A stretch of DNA of 64,000 bases from Aplysia californica. Taxonomy: Eukaryota > Mollusca > Gastropoda > Aplysiida > Aplysiidae. This document shows, piece after piece, positions 28,301 through 37,300 of this stretch. Both the position numbers and the translations under genes were made by a program. The stretch spans positions 960,815 to 1,024,814 of the forward strand of contig NW_004797401.1 in the NCBI RefSeq assembly GCF_000002075.1, given 5' to 3'. Position 1 is the first letter of the stretch. The number at the start of each line of letters is the position of its first letter. The notes under the pieces are model-generated. The model saw nothing but the letters and a program-made list of their open reading frames with translations. It did no database searches and was not told where the DNA came from.

Positions 28301-31300
28301 AGTCTGACTCTGGGAAATGGTGAGTTTTTTTCCATTTTTCTTTTTGGTCTTAACTCTTTTTATCCGGGCTACAGCTAGACTCATAACGAGGACTAGACCG
28401 GGCTACGAGTAAACTCGGAACAGCTATACGATCATGTCAAACAGCTTATGTGGGTGGTTGGTGGATGCTCTGGTGTGGTTTGCTTCTTCTTTCCTATCAA
28501 ACATCTATCGTCTTTACCTCCCTCCTTCTTTTTTATGTTTGTTACTCTCCTGTAACACCTCTAACCTTCGGCACTTATATGACCTTATTGTGTTGTGTTG
28601 CAAGTGCCATAAAACACTTACAAAAACATAAAACAGCTAGTTTTGCTTGTAACTACCGAAGTATGCAAAATTCTTATTCTGTCTGAATAGTTATATTTTA
28701 ACAATGAACGGCGATTTTTGTGTTTTTGATGGGTGTAGAAGCTTGAAGAACGTCTCAAAAACGTACGTTCATGATCGACGAAGTACTTAGAGAAGTAGCG
28801 CTGGATTGTGAGGTGGAATTAGACTAATGACAGTGCTGTATATTCCATTGTGGATGATAACAAACAGGAATTAGACTCATCTAATAATGATTCAGATCAT
28901 GGTGAAGGGACCAGTACTGGATTTCGTGAAGTACCGATGCGTAGGGGTAGATTTGTAAATCAAAGGGGACGTCGTGGGCGCGGCAATCAGGGTCAAGTTG
29001 GAGGATGGAATACACCTCAAAATCTACATTGTGGAATTGGTGTAATTCCTAACCACATACATTTTCAAATAGTACATTCAATTTCTAACATAACAGCCAA
29101 ATTTTCTTAAAATCAAAGAGTACTCGTAACTTATATGGCGTGGCTGCCCCAGAACGGGTACAGAGTCCTTGGGGGTACGGCCAGGATTAAAAGAGTTACC
29201 TCTTCCTTCAGCAACTGTTAATGTTTTTTAATAGATGGATGTATTGCTAGTTTTCACCTTCTTATTGTCAGTGTTGTATAGTGGTGCTGGTACATTCTTG
29301 CTATTCTCCTCATTTCAGTATCATCATGGGATGGAGGCAAAAATCATGTTGACCAAGAGATAGAGGAAGAAAAGCTGAGCAAGAAGCGTCATTGGTCAGA
29401 GGAGTACAATGAAGAGCTTGATTCTGGAAAGGTATGTGCTTTGTAGAGGGATTTTTTGTTCTTTCTGCTGAGCTGAGGTGTGCTACTTTTACTCATTAGT
29501 GTGATATGCATGCTAAATTTCACCCATAAGAGAGATACAGTTCTTTCACTAGTGGCAGATGGCAACGAAGTCCCTATCTGTTAAACTAATGTCAAACGAG
29601 ATTATAACAAAGATAGGAACATGGAGCAGTGGAATGATATTTTAAACGGATAGGGTTTTCCAGGTAGCTAGGGAAAGGAAGGATAACAGTATAGTTAAAT
29701 TGAGACTTGCAGAAACGATATGAAATCAGAAAGATTAGAGCCTGGAGAGCTTTTTATACTCTGGCCACCCAGATGAAAAAGCAAGGCTTAAAGAAGGTGT
29801 AGCTTTCATGCTCCCGAGGAAAGCAGAAAAAGCCATGATCGTGTTGGAATAATATCAGTAAGAGCATCCTATACTACAGAGAACAGGTACGTCGACCTAA
29901 ATGCTATCCAATGCTATGTCCCCACAAATGATAATGGGGAGGAAACCAAGGACTAGTTTGACGGTCAACAATAGCAGATATAGGAGGAATATATGGCCAA
30001 AGTCAATATCCTCATAAAATATAATAATGCAAAGATAGGATGAGGTAACACAGGTGATAAAGTGGTCATGAGACGCTGTGGAATAAGAGAAGAGGAGACA
30101 TTGGTGAAAGACTGAAGGACTTGTGTGCAGGTAACAACGTCGTCAAAGGAGGAGGCATTTTTTCATGCAAAAGGATACATAAAAGACAACCTGGATATCT
30201 CTGACCACACAGCTGGAAATTGGATAGACCACATTTGTGTGTGCAAGAAATTCAGATCAGTGGAAGATGTTTTTAAGTGTAAAAATGGGCTAACAAAGGT
30301 TTAGACCATAATCTTGTATTGGTAAGTTTACGCTATGGATCAATAGAATTAAAAGCACAAATGGAAACTAAGAAAAGAGGGCCAAATACAGCATGCAGTT
30401 TCTTGCCACAGAAGCTCCAACTAGCATCACAAAACTAAAATCTTTGGCAGAACTTATACCAAAGTATATATAAAACTCATTTCCAGTTTGATCTCTAAAG
30501 AGTCGATAGACAAAACACAGCAGTAGAGGGAGCACATGGAAACACTTACAAAACGGGACTAGCTGAAAGAGCTGCACAAGAAGAATACACACAAAACAAC
30601 AGAGGAGTGGAACTTACAGGCAGACAAGCGCAGGTTTATAGAGGAAATAGCGAAAATGGCAGAACAGAGAGGAAGGCCGAGATACATCAGGGTATGAAAT
30701 CTGGGGGTAGATGTCAGACGTATGGGGCACAGCTGGCTGACGGTAGAAAAAATGGCCCTGACAGTATACTTCATACCAGGATGAAAGGCAAATGACTCGA
30801 TTGCAGAGACCTACTACTTTCACTTAAGCTACTAATACTATTTCATCCATTAGTAATTTGCTATTTACATTCATAACAGAGATAATGTCACTTTTTAAAC
30901 TCAGGGATATTGAGATCTTTATGCTACTTTCATCCATTATAAACATTTGTTGCTTTTGTGATTGAATGGTCAAAGTCGCAGTGAAAACTTAAAGGCTTTT
31001 TGGTTTTAATTTTTATTTAAGAAAGTATTAAGCATGGTGTTGATAAAACAGTTTTTTATGGAATGTGTATTTACCACAATGTTTCGACCTTTTATTATAT
31101 TTTGAAGGAATATAGTGGTGTGTAGGTAGTCCTTCGTTGCCGAAGATGACTATGAATCCTGCAGCTCATCTGTGGACGCGTATGTGGCTGTGCAATCCGA
31201 TCTTGGATGTACAATGTCTGTTGTAGAGGGGACACTGGAATGTCGTGGTTGTGGTGGTTGGCTTATGTCTCCTCTCTCTTCTGGTCGTCAGTCTCTCCCT

Positions 31301-34300
31301 GTAGTTTGTATCACTGTTTCTGCTGGCCAGGCGTTTCTTTCGGTGGCAGTTCTTTTGAGTTCTTTGGGGGTTACCTTTGCGAGCTGAAGGTTTTCCTTTA
31401 TAATGTCTTTGAACCGCTTTTTTGGCCTCCCAAGATTTCTTTTGCCACTTGCGAGTTCGCCGTACAGCAGCTGTTTGGGCATTCGGTGGTCTTCCATGTG
31501 GATGACATGGCCGACCCATCTCAGTTGGGCTTTGACGAGCATGCTTACTATGCTTTGTGAGCTTGACCGGTTGAGGACCTCAATATTGGTGATGCGGTCT
31601 TGCCACCGGATGCCGAGTATGCTGCGGAGAGCCCTTTGATGGAACTGCTCTAATTTGTTGATGTGCTTCCTGTAGAGTGTCCAGGTCTCCGAACCGTAGA
31701 GGAGGGAGGAGAGCACAACAGCTTTGTACACTTTGATTTTGGTTGACAGCCGGACATTGTGCTGTTTTAGTACCTTGTTTTTCAGTCTACCGAGAGCTTG
31801 GCTAGCTTTGCTGATTCTTGAATCAATTTCCTGATCGATGGAGCCGTCTGCAGAGATGAAACTTCCAAGATATTTAAAGTTCTTGGTGTTCTTCAGGCTG
31901 TTGCCATTGATAGTGATGTTTGGAGACAGTGGGTTAGTTTGTGGGGCAGGCTGGTGAAGAACTTCAGTTTTCCCGATGCTTATTGTAAGCCCAAAGAGCT
32001 TTGAGGCTTCTAGTGGCATTGGCAAGAAAAAGTGCTGAACTCAGTTTTACCATGGTTACAGGTACGCAAAGATATTTAGTGTGGCTCTTTTTAAAAATCT
32101 GACAGCAGCAATATTTTTTCATGCTTGCTCTTCATCACATAAAAATATATTATTTCGAGTCAAAAAATGTGTTTTGTCAAATGGAAAATTAAAATTGATT
32201 TGTTCATGATAGAGGTCATGACATATTATGAGACTTTTGTCTGAGTGAAGGCCATTGAGCAATTGTTTTCATTTTCACTTTTATTCAGGTCAAGAAAACA
32301 AAAAGGTTGAAAGAAGATCATGGCTTTAACTCCTCGTACAACCCATTTCAACACCATCAGTCTTTGAAGTCAGGGGACAAGGTAAGTTGTGCTGCTACAC
32401 TGGCTCCATGTTTTATCTTTTACAAGCCTAAGATGTTGGAACAGCAAGATAATTCTTTGTTTATGTGAGCCACCTTTGAATGATACTCACTGTAGAAAAG
32501 AAACCAATAAATCAGGACGATGAAACAGGGCGAAAGTAGAAAAAGAGGCTATTTATTGTATTAGTATTTATGTTTTTAGTAATGATCTTTGCAAGAGTCA
32601 TTGTTTATCAAATGCAGTCCTTCTGTCTCATTTGCGTTTCAGCGAAAATGTTCTTTTCAATTCTTTTAGTACCATTTAACCCCTAGAGCGCTGACTTATT
32701 TCCCCTTTTATTTTCCCTCTATGCTGAATTTATTTTGGAAAAACGCCAGATTTGCACAAACGCTTTTTGGTTTTTTTTTGGGGATAATAACTTTTTTATT
32801 TGTCAAAATTTCTAATGAAGGTAAGAATAAAAGTTTTAGAATATTGGAAGTTCTTTATGAAAGTTCGATGCAAAAAGTATTTTGTGAAGTTGTTTTAGTC
32901 GTGGTGTTGGAAATGAATGAATAAAAAGCCATTTTGATTTTTTAAAATAAAAAATTTAAAAAATCGATTAAAAAAAATAAATTTAAATCAAAATTTTTAA
33001 AATTTAAATCAGATTTTAAAAAATGTTTATATTTTTAAAATGTCGACACAGTTTCGGATTTTTGGTGGCTAAAAGTATGTTCTTTTAGTGCAAAATGCAT
33101 TGTCTTTATTTTAACTAATTATTAATTTAAGCAACTGCAATTTTAGAAAGCCTTAGGGGGGCTCTCGTGGCCTAGGGGTTAAGGTGTTGGCCTCTCATTC
33201 AAAGGTCCCGCGTTTGATTCCGGGTAGCGACCAAAACATTTTCTTCTCTAAAATTGTCTCCTTTCACATCCTTTCCTGATCTCTAACAATGTTCTGTTGT
33301 CTGCTTTCATCTCCACTTTCTGCCCCCACCCCCTCACCTCCTTTGCCCCCTCCTCTGGGCTCCTGACTCTTTCTGCAGCCTTTCTACTGCTACTCCTTGG
33401 CTCCTCCTAACTGCTGTCTTTCTGCCACACCCCTGATCTTCTGGTAGGAAAGATCTACACCTAGCCTTCTCGGACAAGGGCGAAAAATCTCGGAGGGCCC
33501 GTGTGCAAGTTGCGCACGTTAAAGATCCCTTGGTGGCCTAAAATCGATAAGAGTAGGCTTCGGCCGCCACCCGGGCAAAATTCAAAATTTCCTACCAACG
33601 AAAAAGTATTAGTGTGTCCCGCACGCTCATATGACCTTATGCAGTTGCGAGCGCCGTAAAACCCTATACTAAACAACAAACAAGAAAGCCTTAATCTGCT
33701 ATATAAGTGAATTATGGCTACAGACAATTTAAAATGAAGAAAATGTCAGTCTAAAAGGGAGGGGGGGGGGGGTAATTATGCATAGATAAACTTGCATTTT
33801 ATTACAGTGTGTGTGTGTGCGCGCACTTGTGTTTGTCTAAAAAGAAAAAGAAAATGCTAATTTCAATTATGAAAAAAAAAAGTAAATTGAATACTGTATT
33901 ATTTTACTACTTACAGTGACAGGGGGGAAAGCAGACTTTTAAGCATGATTATATTAGTCTACTAAACCTTATATCTGTTTAATAAAACCAAGGAAGGGAA
34001 TTCTGAATGTTTAAATATGTAAAAACTTAATACATTTAAAAAAAAAAGTGATTTAAATCACTGATGTTTTTTTAAAAAATCAAGTTGATTAAAATAAAAA
34101 AAATCAGCTGATTTAAATCAACCCAGCTCTGATTTCAATTATGGAAAAAAAAAGTAAATTGAATACTGTATTATTTTACAGTGAAAGGGTGGAAAGCAGA
34201 CTTTTAAGCATGATTATATTAGTCTACTAAACCTTATATCTGTTTTATGAAACCAAGGAAAGGAATTCTGAATGTTGAAATATATAAAAACTGAATAAAA

Positions 34301-37300
34301 ATAATATTTTAAAAAAAGTGATTTAAACCACTGATTTTTATTTTAAAAATCAAGTTGATTTAAATTTAAAAAATCAACGGATTTAAATCAACCCAACCCC
34401 TGTTCACAAAGTGTTAGCTCTAGCTCAAAACCCTCGAAATCATCTTCCAATTCAAGGAAAATACACGGAACATCTTCATCTGAATCTGATGCGACACTAT
34501 TTTCATGTTCGTCGCAGGTCGCCATCGCGAATTTTCCAACTTCATTGTCACTCCTTGCACATCGATCGAACCCCGTGACAGGAAAAATGGCGGGTGAAAT
34601 CAATTCTGCGTAGCCTACCAGCCAGCAGTATAAAAATAAGTTCTTCGTTCTTTCCGTACATCATGTTATACTATGCCAATGTCTATCGCAACCGGTCGCA
34701 ATCAACGCTTTACGGAAGTTCGGGCCGTCGTGACCAGCACTCTAAGGGTTAACATTAGATTAGAGATAATGGTCTTCTCACTCTTGGTAATATTCGTGGG
34801 ACTGATAATGTTCTAGGACTGTTCTGTACTTTTCTTCGTGTGAGTTAACAGGCCCTTTGGGGCGGTAGTATGTTCTTTCACTTCTTTTGTGTTTCTTTTC
34901 CTTATCTTTTTTTTTCTTTTTCTTTTTTTTTTTTTTGGTTTAGTTTTGGTAACACAAATAGGTTAAATAGGTGTTGAAGATTAGAGAATAAGGGCGATAG
35001 CAGAGCTGCCAACCTCACGCGAAAATTACGCATTCTTACTTTTTAAAACTTTTGTACACTTATAACGCTGGGGAACGCTGACCAAGATGGCCCAAAACAG
35101 ACAGAGCTTGAGATCCTTTGTTGCTGCCCTAAATGCCAGATGGTGTAATGGGTAGTAAGTACACTTATAAGACTTTTTCGTATATTGTACGCCTTTTTCG
35201 TGTCAGCCGCGTAGCATTAGGACTTTAGATTTCATATTCTTCTCCTTTTCCCGCAAATTTCTGCCCCAATAACCGTTATTCGGTAACCTCTTGTTCCTGC
35301 TGGTCCCGTGTCTGAGTGTCCCTATCGCTTATCATTTGCTGTGGGACATCGTGTGTTATTGGGGATTTTAAATCAATAGTTCAAAAAGTATATTGTGAAT
35401 TGGTTGCTATGGATACGGCAGCCATATTGGATTTTGTTTACCTTTTTCAGTCCCATGTTATTCCAGTATTTATCAGTGCTTCCACTCTTCCGTATTTTTA
35501 CGGAAATCCGTATTTTCTGCCAGTTCCGTACTTGTCCCTTCATCATTATCTACTCCCTCCGTAAAAAAACTGCGACAGTGCAGGACTGCAGAAATTCTGT
35601 ACTTGTCTTGTATAAGGTACGGATATTTACGGTAATTCTCTCGGCAACAAGTTAACGTTATAGAAACCTGCCAAATTGCGCATTTCCTGCAATCGGACAT
35701 TATACCGCCATGTCCCAGCAGGGAGGTTGTCCCAGGCCCATGCATTCATTGCGTGTTGGTCAGCAGTACATTTTTTACCTGCAGATGGATCAAAATCTGG
35801 TGAACTTTTTGTGCCAACTTCCTCCTTTCTGTCATTCACTCATTCCTTCTGTCTATCTTCGGATTGTTGCCGCGGCTGGAAAAACTGCGCGTTGATCAAG
35901 ACTGATTTTGATCTTAGACAGAAAATTACTGTCGGAAAGAAACTTTTTTTCGCAAATTTTATCTAGATCTAGAGAAATTATCAATACGAAGATTCTACGG
36001 CACGTGAACGCAATATAAGGATAAGGGCCGCGAAGAAAGAAATATATGCTGATACGGTCGTGCCCACTACGGATGGGATCGGCCAATTGCGCTGATCGCC
36101 CGACTCGGTCGAACAACCATGTTTGTTTTGAAACTGAAAACAAACACGTTTGTTTTTGAGGCGATCGAGTCGGGCACCTCGTATAAAATCAAGAATAATT
36201 CAAAGTGGTGTTCCGAGGTTGTGACAGGCGACTTTCATACATGAAAATTTAGAAAAAATGTGGGTATGCGCTGCGCAACCGTATTTTGAAGGTACATCTA
36301 TTCATTATTCCCAGGTTTGCCTGCTGTCAATGGTGCGACTACAAATTAATTGAATTATAGTAGCAATGAAAGGGAAATCTGCTTTTAAACATTTCCAGCA
36401 TTGGAAAGATGCTGGTGATGAAGTCAAACAAGACAAAATGTTGGTGAAAAAATAAATATTATGGGCTGTAGGCAACATCTTCAAACAGGCTCCCAAATGC
36501 CATTTTCTACCCTCTAAAAGCACTAAATTTCAATTTCTTCAAGGGCTCCGCCCTCTGAACCCCCACCGGGACGCTGTCCCAGGACCCTGCTGGGGGCCGC
36601 AGAATTTTCCTTACTTTTCAGCTTCAGCTGGTGGAAACACTGATTTATTAACCGATTCACATCTTATTTGACATGCCACCCGTAAATATGTAGCTCTTAA
36701 ATTTGGCGGGTTGAATTTTTTATATATGCTTCAGAGATGCCAACCAGTACAATTTTACTTATGCTAATACGATTTTTTGCCGAAAATACGCGAATACGAC
36801 TTTTCATGAAAAAATACGCATGTTGGAATGCGAAAAATACGAGATTCAGCTTAGGCAAGTAATCCTTATTATCTCAAGTCCCATCTTTTGTCAAAATAGT
36901 TTCAGTAGTATCGCGGAACTGGAATACTATATTTGAAAACCAAGTCCGATAAGGTCTGTAAGTTCAATTTTGCCGGTCGCGATTGTGATATTATATTCGT
37001 TCAGCTTTTCGCCGTCCGAGAGTACGTTTCACTTTCACACGAACAGGCGGAAGTGTATGTGACACCGAGGCTTGATCGGGAAAATCAAGATCTACTTTCG
37101 CCTTCGTTACCACCCAGAAGTTTGCTAGCGGTAGTCTGAACGCAACATTTGTGACATGCAGGTTGTGCAGTATAAACGCTGTGTCGCGTGCAAATAAAAT
37201 TTAATACATACTCCGAATCGTCTCTGTGCTGTCACTTGTGTGAAAAAAAGGAAAGAAAATTCAAGCTTCGTCCGATTTTTAGATTGTCTGGCTCGCCATC

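Larger units (their letters stand above)
32680..34748. mobile_element. 2.07-kb piggyBac-like element with nested SINE
   Basis: TTAA at 32676-32679 and 34749-34752 flank inverted ends CCCCTAGAGCGCTG and the complement of CCCTTAGAGTGCTG. The minus strand at about 34603-34388 has an acidic stretch (SVASDSDEDVPCIFLELEDD) that could be a remnant transposase N-terminus. The middle holds AT-rich tandem repeats and a family A SINE. Non-autonomous. Confidence 0.72.

Noticed and set aside
31166-31640. Several overlapping ORFs on both strands
   Set aside because: All lie over the LINE 3' end; only the minus-strand frames resemble reverse-transcriptase sequence.
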